NCBI GenBank assembly: GCA_037189845.1
Contig: JBBCIS010000001.1
Coordinates: 62,001 to 126,000 of the forward strand
DNA length: 64,000 bases
Direction: 5' to 3'
From: JAMLHH01 sp037189845
Lineage (GTDB): Bacteria > Bacteroidota > Bacteroidia > Chitinophagales > JADIYW01
The stretch's first letter is position 1. Each line of letters opens with the position of its first letter. Below the pieces are notes generated by a model. The model saw only the letters and a list, made by a program, of their open reading frames with translations, did no database searches and was not told where the DNA came from. Below are positions 33,627 through 42,106 of the stretch, piece by piece. A program made the translations under genes and the position numbers.

Positions 33627-34283
33627 TTGCGCATTTACCTTTTACATATCAACAAGCTTCTTTCAAAAGAAGAAATCATCCAAAGGATGAAAAGCTGGCC
33701 GTCAGCACAACAGGAAAAAGTAACTTCCTTTGTACAGCGAAGAGATTACAATGCTGTTTTTTTCGGGAAATTATTACTGATACATGCATTGGAAAAGCAG
33801 GAGATTTTATGGAAGTGGGAAGATATTCTTTACAGCGAAAAAGAACGACCATACTTGAAAAATCAAAAAACAGATTTTAATATCTCACATTCCGGTGAAT
33901 ACGTAACACTTGTAATTGGAGATCGTCGTTTAGGTATAGATATAGAAATGCACCGCCTGGTAAAACTTGAGCTTTTCAATCGTCAGTTTCAGGAGAATGA
34001 ATGGAAGGAGATCCGGAATGCAGAAGATCCTTTAGAACAGTTTTTTCATTTCTGGTCTATCAAAGAAGCCGCCATCAAAGCAGACGGAAGAGGAGTGGAG
34101 GTGCTTTCCAAAACAAAAATCATCAATGATAAGCAGATTCAGGTAGAAGATACCATCTGGAATTACCAGTCTTTTGACTTGATCAGCGGTTATTCCATGG
34201 CAGTCTGTTCAGATGCTCCGTTTTATTTTAAAGATAAGGATGTACAAACTCTGCATACAGATATACTTTTACAAAAAATGTAA
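33627..34283 (+). CDS. 4'-phosphopantetheinyl transferase, Sfp type
   Basis: 218 residues, the Sfp size class. The signature RLGIDIEMHR (residues about 101-110) and FHFWSIKEAAIKADGRG (about 142-158) hold the magnesium and coenzyme A ligands, and FNISHSGEYV is the substrate-contact strand. It transfers phosphopantetheine from coenzyme A to a carrier protein serine. The TTG start fits the upstream -7 box; no ATG lies suitably. No carrier-protein gene is in the window, so the target is elsewhere. Confidence 0.9.
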   Translation: MRIYLLHINKLLSKEEIIQRMKSWPSAQQEKVTSFVQRRDYNAVFFGKLLLIHALEKQEILWKWEDILYSEKERPYLKNQKTDFNISHSGEYVTLVIGDRRLGIDIEMHRLVKLELFNRQFQENEWKEIRNAEDPLEQFFHFWSIKEAAIKADGRGVEVLSKTKIINDKQIQVEDTIWNYQSFDLISGYSMAVCSDAPFYFKDKDVQTLHTDILLQKM

Positions 34284-34286
34284 ACG

Positions 34287-34294
34287 TACCTTTG
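34287..34294 (+). promoter_or_regulatory. -7 box of the RsmI-like gene
   Basis: TACCTTTG matches TAnnTTTG and is 7 nt before the ATG at 34302, so it lies at the very end of, and just after, the phosphopantetheinyl transferase gene. Confidence 0.6.
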
Positions 34295-34301
34295 CAGAAC
34301 T

Positions 34302-35012
34302 ATGAAGAAAGGCGTTCTGTATCTGATACCGGTACCATTGGCACCCGAAGGACTTCGTCAGACTGCATCGATTGCAGCACCGCATATTGCACATATCCGT
34401 CATTTTATCGTCGAAAATATCCGCAGTGCAAGAAGATTTCTCAGAGCAGTAGATCCTGAATTTCCGATCGATGACAGCTTGTTTGTAGAAATGGATAAAC
34501 ATGCAGGGTATGCATTTGATGAGCGATTTATGAAGCATGCGGTAGAAGGTGCGGATATCGGAGTACTGTCAGAAGCAGGTTGCCCGGCAGTAGCAGATCC
34601 GGGACATCAGGCAGTTTCAGCTGCACACGAAGCAGGCATTATTGTCAAGCCTCTACCTGGTCCTAATTCTATGATCATGGCATTGATGGGTTCAGGATTT
34701 CCGGGCAATACATTTACATTTCATGGTTATATGCCTATGGACAATCAGCAAAGACGGACATTAGTGATACAAATGGAGCGTGAAGCCGAAAAAGGTCATA
34801 CACATATTTTTATGGATACACCTTTTAGAAATGCGAAGCTGCACGAAGATCTGATGACGTGGTTAAGACCGGAAACGGAATTGTGTATTGCAACCAATAT
34901 TACTGGTTCCAATGAGCAGATTCATACCCGTCGTGTAAAAGAATGGAGAAAATTAAAGCCTGATCTAAAGAAAATCCCGGCTGTATTTGTGATTGGTAAT
35001 TCATCTTTGTAG
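34302..35012 (+). CDS. RsmI-like tetrapyrrole-methylase-fold SAM methyltransferase
   Basis: 236 residues. GVLYLIPVPLAPEG at the N-terminus, VLSEAGCPAVADPGH (residues about 87-101) and PLPGPNSMIMALMGSG (about 114-129) are the SAM-binding loops of the RsmI branch, which methylates the 2'-O of C1402 in 16S rRNA. This is the shorter Bacteroidota type and could be a paralogue with another target, since canonical RsmI starts differently and is longer. It is 18 nt downstream of the phosphopantetheinyl transferase but has its own -7 box. Confidence 0.85.
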   Translation: MKKGVLYLIPVPLAPEGLRQTASIAAPHIAHIRHFIVENIRSARRFLRAVDPEFPIDDSLFVEMDKHAGYAFDERFMKHAVEGADIGVLSEAGCPAVADPGHQAVSAAHEAGIIVKPLPGPNSMIMALMGSGFPGNTFTFHGYMPMDNQQRRTLVIQMEREAEKGHTHIFMDTPFRNAKLHEDLMTWLRPETELCIATNITGSNEQIHTRRVKEWRKLKPDLKKIPAVFVIGNSSL

Positions 35013-35021
35013 AAACCGATT

Positions 35022-35495
35022 ATGATATCTGGAATTGTTGGACAATTAAAAACGGCAGAGTATGACTCTGATTTCAATGAAAGTGAACCATTTTCAATCC
35101 CATATTTCAATGGACAAGAGATTAAAATCATTTTTATTGAATCAAACGACCAATATTTGATCGAAGCAGATAAAGTATTGGACAGATTTTTAAAATTGAA
35201 AGAACAAAATCGTTTAAATGATTCCAGATTAGTTTTTGAATATTATAATGCTGTCTTAAAAGCAGGTTACACAGAACCGTTGGAACTAAACTCTGTTAAT
35301 GATATCTGGAATTATGTTTTTCCCGGAGAGGTAATATTACATTGGGATGAGCAAGGACAGTTTTATGTATGTGTATTATGTGAATGTACTTGGGAAGAGG
35401 AACATGGACTTCAGCTGGTTTTTAAGAATGGTCAAAAATTAACACGGGCTAGTGGTCATGATGGCGATTTTGAAAGTAATGAAAATGACGAATGA
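35022..35495 (+). CDS. DUF6985-like protein
   Basis: 157 residues, soluble, acidic. The features IPYFNGQEIKIIFIE, the conserved DIWNYVFPGEV, and CECTWEEEHGLQLVFKNGQ followed by LTRASGHDG fit the DUF6985 family, which is common in Bacteroidota and Firmicutes and is sometimes linked to immunity or toxin loci. No active-site residues stand out. It follows the methyltransferase by 9 nt. Lower codon bias than its neighbours may mean it was acquired separately. Confidence 0.7.
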   Translation: MISGIVGQLKTAEYDSDFNESEPFSIPYFNGQEIKIIFIESNDQYLIEADKVLDRFLKLKEQNRLNDSRLVFEYYNAVLKAGYTEPLELNSVNDIWNYVFPGEVILHWDEQGQFYVCVLCECTWEEEHGLQLVFKNGQKLTRASGHDGDFESNENDE

Positions 35496-35542
35496 ATTAA
35501 GGAAAGGGCTTTGGGTAAACATTCTTGTATAGGGGAAGAATT

Positions 35543-36133
35543 ATGATACTAATAGATGATATACTGATCAGTGATGATGTAGTCGAAAAACAATTTGTCT
35601 GCAATCTGAAAGCCTGCAAAGGTGCGTGTTGTATCGAAGGAGACAGTGGCGCTCCCGTGGATGAAGACGAAATTGAACCACTACAGAAATCTCTTGAGTT
35701 TGTACTGCCATATCTGACACCTGCAGGTCGTAAATCGATAGAAAAACAAGGTGTTTACATCGTAGAGGAAGATGATGAATATACTGGTCTCGCAACTCCT
35801 TTGATTGATGGAGGAGCTTGTGCTTATATCGCATACCGTGAAGATGGTACAGCGACCTGCGGGATAGAATTAGCCTATAACGATGGTAAAATAGATTTCA
35901 GGAAACCCATCAGCTGTCATCTGTATCCGATCCGTATCAAAAATTACGATACCGTCATAGGCGTCAATTATGATGAATGGGATATCTGCAACGATGCCTG
36001 TACATTGGGCAAATCTCTGAAAGTACCGGTATATGTTTTTCTGAAAGAACCTTTGATCAGAAAGTTTGGCCCTGAGTTTTACGAAGTACTCGAACTCGCA
36101 GCTAAAGAGCACGAAGAAGAACAGCAGAAATAG
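35543..36133 (+). CDS. DUF3109 family cysteine-rich protein
   Basis: 196 residues from ATG 35543, which has a purine-rich AGGGGAAG 3 nt upstream; an in-frame start at 35525 would lie before it. CNLKACKGACC near residue 20 with later CAYIAY, CGIEL, SCHLYP and CNDAC provide eight or more cysteines, arranged like the YkgJ-type Fe-S or zinc proteins. DUF3109 is widely conserved in Bacteroidota with unknown function. A run of acidic residues (DEDEIEP) follows the first cysteine cluster. Confidence 0.85.
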   Translation: MILIDDILISDDVVEKQFVCNLKACKGACCIEGDSGAPVDEDEIEPLQKSLEFVLPYLTPAGRKSIEKQGVYIVEEDDEYTGLATPLIDGGACAYIAYREDGTATCGIELAYNDGKIDFRKPISCHLYPIRIKNYDTVIGVNYDEWDICNDACTLGKSLKVPVYVFLKEPLIRKFGPEFYEVLELAAKEHEEEQQK

Positions 36134-36176
36134 CAATGTCCTTTGAATACATTGCCCGTCCGATGCCAAGCGGAAT

Positions 36177-36287
36177 CGTCATTCCGTGCTTGACACGGAA
36201 GCTGTCATATTACAATGAACAATATTGGCAGACCCTGAAACGAGTTCAGGGTGACGGAAAGGATGCTGAATCAAGTTCAGCATGACG
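36177..36287. repeat. cluster of three CGTCA-type hairpins
   Basis: Three related small palindromes: CGTCATTCCGTGCTTGACAC and onward (36177-36200), CCTGAAACGAGTTCAGG with GTGACGG (36234-36257), and TGCTGAATCAAGTTCAGCA with TGACG (36264-36287). The second and third are inverted relative to the first. Each has a CGTCA flank and a 5-8 bp stem around CTTGA or CTCGT. Similar hairpins are scattered in many bacterial genomes. Confidence 0.75.
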
Positions 36288-36397
36288 ATTAAGGATGACA
36301 CAACATCACTGCATTACTGCAAAGGCTACTATTTGAAAAAAAACACTACCTTAATATGTGAAATGGTTTTTCATTTTAAGGATTGACTAAAAAAATA

Positions 36398-36405
36398 TAG
36401 CTTTG
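36398..36405 (+). promoter_or_regulatory. -7 box of pyrR-pyrB
   Basis: TAGCTTTG matches TAnnTTTG and is 8 nt before the pyrR ATG at 36414. The leader would be only a few nucleotides, too short for a PyrR-type RNA attenuator before pyrR. Confidence 0.6.
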
Positions 36406-36413
36406 CACCACCC

Positions 36414-36956
36414 ATGAATAATCGCATTATCCTTGATAACAGGCTTATGCAGCTCACACTTGAGCGATTTAGCCATCAGTTATTAGAAAATTATGGGGAT
36501 TTCTCTGACACAGCCATTATTGGAGTACAACCAAGAGGAGTGTTGCTTTCTGACAAAATTCACGAACAACTTACTAAGCTGACAGATAAGCCTGTTCAGT
36601 ACGGTAAGCTGGATATTACCTTTTACAGAGATGACTTCAGAAGTAAAGGAAAACAGCTGGAAGCTAAGGAGACAGATATTAATTTTACAGTAGAAGGTAA
36701 AAAGATTGTGCTGATAGATGATGTGCTGTATACCGGCAGAACGATCAGAGCTGCTTTGGATGCGCTGCTTGCACATGGCAGACCTTCGGAAGTGAAACTT
36801 TTAACATTAATCAACAGAAGATTTAATCGCGAATTGCCTATACAGCCGGATTTTATCGGTCAGACAGTAGATACACAAGCCGGAGAGGTAGTATCTGTAG
36901 AATGGAACGATAAAGAAAATGGTAGTTGTGTCATATTGCTAAAAGAAAATTTATGA
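36414..36956 (+). CDS. pyrR: PyrR: pyrimidine regulator / uracil phosphoribosyltransferase
   Basis: 180 residues. The PRPP-binding loop IVLIDDVLYTGRTIRAALDAL (about 97-117, here cut to VLIDDVLYTGRTIRAA) and the early GVQPRGVLLSDKI are diagnostic of PyrR. In Firmicutes PyrR binds pyr mRNA to attenuate transcription and also converts uracil and PRPP to UMP. In Bacteroidota the regulatory role is less clear, and the very short leader here argues against attenuation in front of this gene. It overlaps pyrB by 4 nt. Confidence 0.93.
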   Translation: MNNRIILDNRLMQLTLERFSHQLLENYGDFSDTAIIGVQPRGVLLSDKIHEQLTKLTDKPVQYGKLDITFYRDDFRSKGKQLEAKETDINFTVEGKKIVLIDDVLYTGRTIRAALDALLAHGRPSEVKLLTLINRRFNRELPIQPDFIGQTVDTQAGEVVSVEWNDKENGSCVILLKENL

Positions 36957-37876
36957 GTCATCTGAGTACGAAGCACTTATTGGGTATCAAAGATCTGACA
37001 AAAAGTGATATCGAATTGATTTTGCAGACGGCATCCACTTTTAAAGAAGTCATCAACCGTCCTATTAAAAAAGTGCCTACGTTGAGAGATATGACGATTG
37101 CCAATCTCTTTTTCGAAAACTCTACCCGTACCCGTACATCATTTGAATTAGCTCAGAAAAGATTGTCTGCTGATATAGTTAATTTTTCTTCATCCTCTTC
37201 CTCTGTAAAAAAGGGGGAAACACTACTCGATACTGTCAATAATATCCTGGCAATGAAAGTAGATATGGTAGTGATGAGACATCCAAGTCCCGGAGCTCCA
37301 AATTTTCTTGCCAAACATATTCAGGCAAATATCCTCAATGCGGGTGATGGCACACATGAGCATCCTACCCAGGCCTTGCTGGATGCATATTCCATGCAGG
37401 AACGGATAGGTGAGCTCAATGGGAAAAATATTCTGATCATAGGGGACATCATGCATTCCAGAGTAGCACTTTCCAATATATATTGTCTGAAGAAACTTGG
37501 AGCAAATGTCAAGCTTTGCGGACCGCCTACATTGATCCCTAAATACATCACAGAATTAGGGGTAGAAATAGAATACGATATTCAGAAAGCATTGGAATGG
37601 TGTGATGTGGCAAACGTTCTCCGTATTCAGATGGAGCGTCAGAATACCAAACTTTTTCCGTCGATCAGAGAATACGCCCTGTACTATGGTGTGAATAAAA
37701 AAAGGCTGGAAGCACTGAGTAAGCCTATCATTGTCATGCATCCGGGACCGATCAACAGAGGAGTGGAATTAACCTCCGACGTCGCAGATTCTGAGCATGC
37801 GATCATATTGGATCAGGTAGAAAATGGTGTTGCTGTGAGGATGGCCTGTATGTACCTGCTAGCAGGTAAAGATTGA
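36953..37876 (+). CDS. pyrB: aspartate carbamoyltransferase catalytic subunit PyrB
   Basis: 307 residues from ATG 36953 (ATGA overlap with pyrR; the in-frame start at 36926 lies inside pyrR). Carbamoyl-phosphate site FFENSTRTRTSFELA, MRHPSPGAP, HEHPTQALLD and VMHPGPINRGVEL are all present. It condenses carbamoyl phosphate and aspartate in de novo pyrimidine synthesis. There is no pyrI regulatory subunit gene beside it, so allosteric control by nucleotides through PyrI is not expected. Confidence 0.96.
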   Translation: MSHLSTKHLLGIKDLTKSDIELILQTASTFKEVINRPIKKVPTLRDMTIANLFFENSTRTRTSFELAQKRLSADIVNFSSSSSSVKKGETLLDTVNNILAMKVDMVVMRHPSPGAPNFLAKHIQANILNAGDGTHEHPTQALLDAYSMQERIGELNGKNILIIGDIMHSRVALSNIYCLKKLGANVKLCGPPTLIPKYITELGVEIEYDIQKALEWCDVANVLRIQMERQNTKLFPSIREYALYYGVNKKRLEALSKPIIVMHPGPINRGVELTSDVADSEHAIILDQVENGVAVRMACMYLLAGKD

Positions 37877-37978
37877 TTTTTCTGTTAATTACTTCCGGGT
37901 AATATTTTCTTCATTATGAATGAAACTATTTAGTGAAGTATACTGTTTTGAAAATTTAGCCCATAAAATTTAAGTTAT

Positions 37979-38833
37979 ATGGAACCTAATGAAATCATTA
38001 GCAAAGAAGTTTTGACTCCTACCTATTGGGAGACAATGATGGGAAGAGTGTATGATCTGATCATCACTAAAGGCATCGATATAGCTTCTGCTATCCTCAT
38101 ATTATTTGTTGGTTTTTTCATCATTGGGAAAATTGCGAAAGGAATCAGGTTGGCGATTATACGCAGAACAGATGATATTGCAGTAGGTGAGTTCATAGAG
38201 CAGACATCAAGAATAGTCATGAAAATCATGCTGTTCCTGTCAGTAGCTTCACAAATGGGTATTGAGACGACCTCATTTGTGGCTGCGCTTGGAGCTGCCG
38301 GTCTGGCGATTGGTATGGCTTTGCAGGGCAGCTTGTCCAATTTTGCAGGTGGAGTACTGATATTGATATTCAAGCCTTTCAGGGTAGGTGATACGGTGGA
38401 TAGTCTGGGTTTTTCGGGAGAGATTGTAAAAATTGATATTCTGCATACCAAATTGATCACCGGCGACAATCGTCTGGTAATTCTTCCTAATGGTCAGGTT
38501 GCAAATTCAAGCCTTGTCAATGGGTCTAATCAGAAAAACAGAAGATCTGAATTCCTGATTTCTGTAGGTTATGCTGAGAATCTGGAGAGAGTACGTAAGA
38601 TCATTCTGGATGAATTATCTAAGGATAAAAGAATACATGACACGCCTGCCCCGACAGTAGTCGTCAATACATTGAATGATGCCAATGTACAGCTGCTCGT
38701 TCGTTTCTGGACAGATAATGGTCAGCATTCCGGAGCTTTGGCTCAGGCGTTGGAAAGTGTGAAAAATGCTTTTGACAGAGAGAAAATATCTATTCCTCCG
38801 GGTCCTCAAAAAATAGAAATACTAGGAAAATAG
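37979..38833 (+). CDS. small-conductance mechanosensitive channel MscS
   Basis: 284 residues, the size of classical MscS. Three N-terminal helices are followed by the pore-lining TM3 with ALGAAGLAIGMALQGSLSNFAGG (split here as AALGAAGLAIGMALQG and SLSNFAGGVLIL), then the beta domain PFRVGDTV and FILPNG-like VILPNGQVANSSLVN. It opens at moderate membrane tension in the inner membrane. It is separated from pyrB by 102 nt and ends 1 nt before the end of the convergent lipoprotein gene. Confidence 0.93.
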   Translation: MEPNEIISKEVLTPTYWETMMGRVYDLIITKGIDIASAILILFVGFFIIGKIAKGIRLAIIRRTDDIAVGEFIEQTSRIVMKIMLFLSVASQMGIETTSFVAALGAAGLAIGMALQGSLSNFAGGVLILIFKPFRVGDTVDSLGFSGEIVKIDILHTKLITGDNRLVILPNGQVANSSLVNGSNQKNRRSEFLISVGYAENLERVRKIILDELSKDKRIHDTPAPTVVVNTLNDANVQLLVRFWTDNGQHSGALAQALESVKNAFDREKISIPPGPQKIEILGK

Positions 38834-39529
38834 TTACTTGAAGTCGCTTTCCGAGATAGTAATATCTCTGGTGGTAGAAGTTGTTGCCGGGTCGAAATAA
38901 TACCAAGCTAATTGTTTGATTGTATCAGATAATGTTCTCGATACCGATATTGAAGTATGATGATTACGTTCAAGGTAAATACGTCTGGTTGTGGTTACGG
39001 TATCAGTAATCGGTTCTATTACGTTTGAATAAAAATATCTATACTGATGTGAAATTTTTAGTGGAAAATACTCTACATCTCTTACATGAAATGTAATGTC
39101 GCAAGGATGTAGTGTAATTACCTGATCATAGTTAGCCAGGAAATCTTTGCCTGGATTTTCAACTTTAAACCCATCCTTCCCAACTATAAGATACTTTTTC
39201 TCTAATCGTCTGTATGGTTGAAACTTTATATGATATTCAGCACTATTGCCCGAAGTGACAAAGTTAAAATCAAAATTTCCGTTGGTATCTGTCATGACTT
39301 CTGCGGCAGTCTCATGTGCTTTTTGTGAGCTAAAAAAGCTTCCTCTGTTGTAGCCAATGGCAGAAACTATGATACTATCTGCCGGAGTTCCTAGGTCGGT
39401 TGTCACCTGACCATATACTCTGGTTACAATACCGGAGTCAATATTTTTCTTTTTACATGAAATTACAAGAAATATAGCTAAGAAAAGGCATAGTGATATT
39501 TTTAAACAGGAGCTGATTTTTAATAACAT
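38834..39529 (-). CDS. lipoprotein with carboxypeptidase-regulatory-like domain
   Basis: 231 residues. The N-terminal signal ends in a lipobox IFLVISC with the cysteine at residue 25 and a following KKK. Residues about 35-125 (VTRVYGQVTTDLGTPADSII, VMTDTNGNFDFNF) look like a carboxypeptidase regulatory / transthyretin-like beta sandwich. The rest is beta-rich with no motif I recognise. Such surface lipoproteins are common and poorly understood in Bacteroidota. Convergent with mscS. Confidence 0.75.
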   Translation of the reverse strand: MLLKISSCLKISLCLFLAIFLVISCKKKNIDSGIVTRVYGQVTTDLGTPADSIIVSAIGYNRGSFFSSQKAHETAAEVMTDTNGNFDFNFVTSGNSAEYHIKFQPYRRLEKKYLIVGKDGFKVENPGKDFLANYDQVITLHPCDITFHVRDVEYFPLKISHQYRYFYSNVIEPITDTVTTTRRIYLERNHHTSISVSRTLSDTIKQLAWYYFDPATTSTTRDITISESDFK

Positions 39530-39863
39530 ATACAGGAGCTTACAGAATGATAAATCTACATATTCTTTTTGTTTTAAAAATCACACTAAACGATGATTTT
39601 AGAATAAAGCAACTTTATACGAGATCAGCTATGTCCCCACGCACAAGGGATAGAGCGAAATATCATCCGCTGTGGTCGCTGAGCTTGTCGAAGTGCAGCG
39701 GATAGATGAAGCGATAGCCCGGCTCGCCGTGGTCACTGAGTCAATCGAAGTGCGGCGAGATGTGCCCAAAGAAAAACTTTGATAAAAATCATTTTCTGAC
39801 TCTAACGATAAGTTAATCCGGCAGAGATATACATCCGGGCGGCAAATACTTTATTTTTATAGC
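39530..39863. other. intergenic region with repeat copy E
   Basis: 334 nt between the divergent lipoprotein and mutase genes. Nearly half is structured repeat copy E (39636-39776). The remaining 39777-39863 should hold the mutase promoter, but I find no exact -7 box; TACTTTAT at about 39848 is only a partial match. Confidence 0.6.
39636..39776 (+). repeat. dispersed structured repeat, copy E
   Basis: CACAAGGGATAGAGCGAAA, then TATCATCCGCTG / CAGCGGATAGATGA as the inner stem with GGTCGCTGAGCTTGTCGAAG in its loop, then GCGATAGCCCGGCTCGCCG and a second TGAG..TCGAAG hairpin, ending GATGTGCCCAAAGAAAAA. It is the most complete copy and contains two nested palindromes. Confidence 0.8.
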
Positions 39864-42002
39864 ATGGCAGAACGTTTGGATTTTTCTCAGGTCGATATAG
39901 ATGTCTTAAATGTCAATACGCGGCAAACGAACGATGTATGGGAATCACCGGAAAAGATTACAGTAGCTTCCAAAATCAGTAGAGAGGATACTGCAAATCT
40001 GGCTCATCTGAAATATCAGGCAGCAGGAATTGCGCCCAATCTGAGAGGTCCTTACAGTACGATGTATGTACGTCAGCCATGGACGATACGTCAGTATGCG
40101 GGATTTTCGACTGCGGAGGCTTCTAATGCTTTTTACAGAAAAAATCTCCAGGCAGGTCAAAAAGGTTTGTCAGTAGCATTTGACCTTGCGACGCACAGAG
40201 GTTATGACAGTGATCACGAAAGGGTGGTCGGCGATGTAGGAAAGGCCGGTGTGGCGATAGATTCTGTGGAAGATATGAAAATCCTGTTCAGGGATATTCC
40301 TTTGGGTGATGTATCTGTGTCTATGACAATGAACGGAGCAGTGCTTCCAATTATGTCTTTTTATATCGTGGCTGCGGAAGAACAGGGCGTGACAGCTGAC
40401 AAGCTGAGCGGGACAATTCAAAATGATATCCTGAAGGAATTCATGGTAAGGAATACTTACATCTATCCTCCGAAGCCTTCGATGAAGATCATCTCTGATA
40501 TTTTTCAATATACTTCGCAGCACATGCCGAAGTTCAACTCAATCAGTATATCCGGTTATCATATGCAGGAAGCAGGGGCTACTGCGGATCTGGAGCTGGC
40601 ATACACACTGGCTGACGGACTGGAATATGTACGGACGGGCATAGCGGCTGGTTTGGACATAGATAGTTTTGCACCGAGATTATCTTTCTTCTGGGCGATA
40701 GGTATGAATCATTTTATGGAAATCGCCAAAATGAGAGCCGCAAGGGTTCTTTGGGCAGAAATGATTCAGAAATTCCATCCCAAAAATTCAAAATCTTTAG
40801 CATTGAGAACACACTGCCAGACTTCCGGTTGGAGTCTGACAGAGCAGGACCCTTATAATAATATCGCCAGAACCTGTATAGAAGCGATGGCAGCGGCAAT
40901 GGGCGGAACACAGTCTCTACATACCAATGCACTGGATGAAGCGATCGCTTTGCCGACTGACTTTTCGGCACGTATAGCACGTAATACACAGATTTATCTT
41001 CAACAGGAAACACAGATTTGCAGAACAGTAGACCCGTGGGCAGGCTCATATTATGTGGAATATCTGACAGACCAGCTGATTCAAAAGGCACGTGTGCTGA
41101 TAGAGGAAGTGGAGTCTTACGGTGGTATGGTGAAGGCTATAGAGGCAGGAATTCCGAAAATGAGAATCGAGGAAGCAGCTACCAGAAAGCAGGCTAAGAT
41201 AGACGGTGGTATCGACAAAATTGTAGGTGTCAATCTCTTTCCATTGGAGGAAGAAATGGAGCTGGAAATTCTCGAAGTAGACAATACACAGGTCAGGATA
41301 AAACAGATAGAACGCCTGCAGCAAATCAAAGCTGACAGGGATGAAATAGCAGTACAGTCAGCCTTGAAGGCCTTAAACGATGCCGCAGAAAGCGGAGAAG
41401 GGAATCTATTGGATCTGTCTGTTAAAGCGGCAAGGGTCAGAGCTACATTAGGTGAAATATCTTCTGCATTGGAAAAATCCTTCGGCAGATATACCGCACA
41501 TATCAAATCTATTTCAGGAGTTTATTCATCACACTTGAGCATGGATGAGTATTTTGTAAAAGCAAGAAAGCTGTCGGATGAATTTGCCGGAATTGCCGGC
41601 AGAAGACCACGTGTATTGGTCGCAAAATTAGGTCAGGATGGTCATGACAGAGGTGCAAAAGTGATCTCTACAGGATTTGTAGATGTGGGGTTTGACGTGG
41701 ATATTGGACCATTGTTTCAGACACCAGCTGAAGCTGCTTTGATGGCTGCAGAAAATGACGTACATGTTCTGGGCGTTTCATCTTTGGCTGCCGGGCATAA
41801 GACGCTGATTCCGCAGGTAATGGAGGAATTGGAAAAAATCGGTCGTTCAGATATTCTGGTCGTGTGCGGAGGGGTGATTCCAAGACAGGATTATGACTAT
41901 CTGTATAATGCCGGAGTAGTCGGCATTTATGGCCCGGGTACGAATATTTCCAAAGCAGCTATAGATATTCTGGATGTCCTGATCAAGGGCTATGGAGAAT
42001 AG
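39864..42002 (+). CDS. methylmalonyl-CoA mutase, single-chain/large subunit
   Basis: 712 residues. An N-terminal acyl-CoA TIM barrel (GPYSTMYVRQPWTIRQYAGF, VAFDLATHRGYDSDH) is followed by a C-terminal cobalamin domain with the histidine-on motif D592-G-H594-D-R-G597 (KLGQDGHDRGAKVIS) and later SSLAAGH and GGVIP. It interconverts succinyl-CoA and (R)-methylmalonyl-CoA using adenosylcobalamin. Many Bacteroidota have a small-subunit gene directly upstream; none is present here, so it either acts as a homodimer or the partner is elsewhere. No MeaB/ArgK chaperone gene is adjacent. Confidence 0.95.
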   Translation: MAERLDFSQVDIDVLNVNTRQTNDVWESPEKITVASKISREDTANLAHLKYQAAGIAPNLRGPYSTMYVRQPWTIRQYAGFSTAEASNAFYRKNLQAGQKGLSVAFDLATHRGYDSDHERVVGDVGKAGVAIDSVEDMKILFRDIPLGDVSVSMTMNGAVLPIMSFYIVAAEEQGVTADKLSGTIQNDILKEFMVRNTYIYPPKPSMKIISDIFQYTSQHMPKFNSISISGYHMQEAGATADLELAYTLADGLEYVRTGIAAGLDIDSFAPRLSFFWAIGMNHFMEIAKMRAARVLWAEMIQKFHPKNSKSLALRTHCQTSGWSLTEQDPYNNIARTCIEAMAAAMGGTQSLHTNALDEAIALPTDFSARIARNTQIYLQQETQICRTVDPWAGSYYVEYLTDQLIQKARVLIEEVESYGGMVKAIEAGIPKMRIEEAATRKQAKIDGGIDKIVGVNLFPLEEEMELEILEVDNTQVRIKQIERLQQIKADRDEIAVQSALKALNDAAESGEGNLLDLSVKAARVRATLGEISSALEKSFGRYTAHIKSISGVYSSHLSMDEYFVKARKLSDEFAGIAGRRPRVLVAKLGQDGHDRGAKVISTGFVDVGFDVDIGPLFQTPAEAALMAAENDVHVLGVSSLAAGHKTLIPQVMEELEKIGRSDILVVCGGVIPRQDYDYLYNAGVVGIYGPGTNISKAAIDILDVLIKGYGE

Positions 42003-42106
42003 CATCAGGTAAAAGATTCGGGTATAATGATTTATAAACACGGGTACCACGGGTGGAATACAAATCTATTCTGAGAAAATCCAGCCTGTGACGAAATCTA
42101 TTCTCC

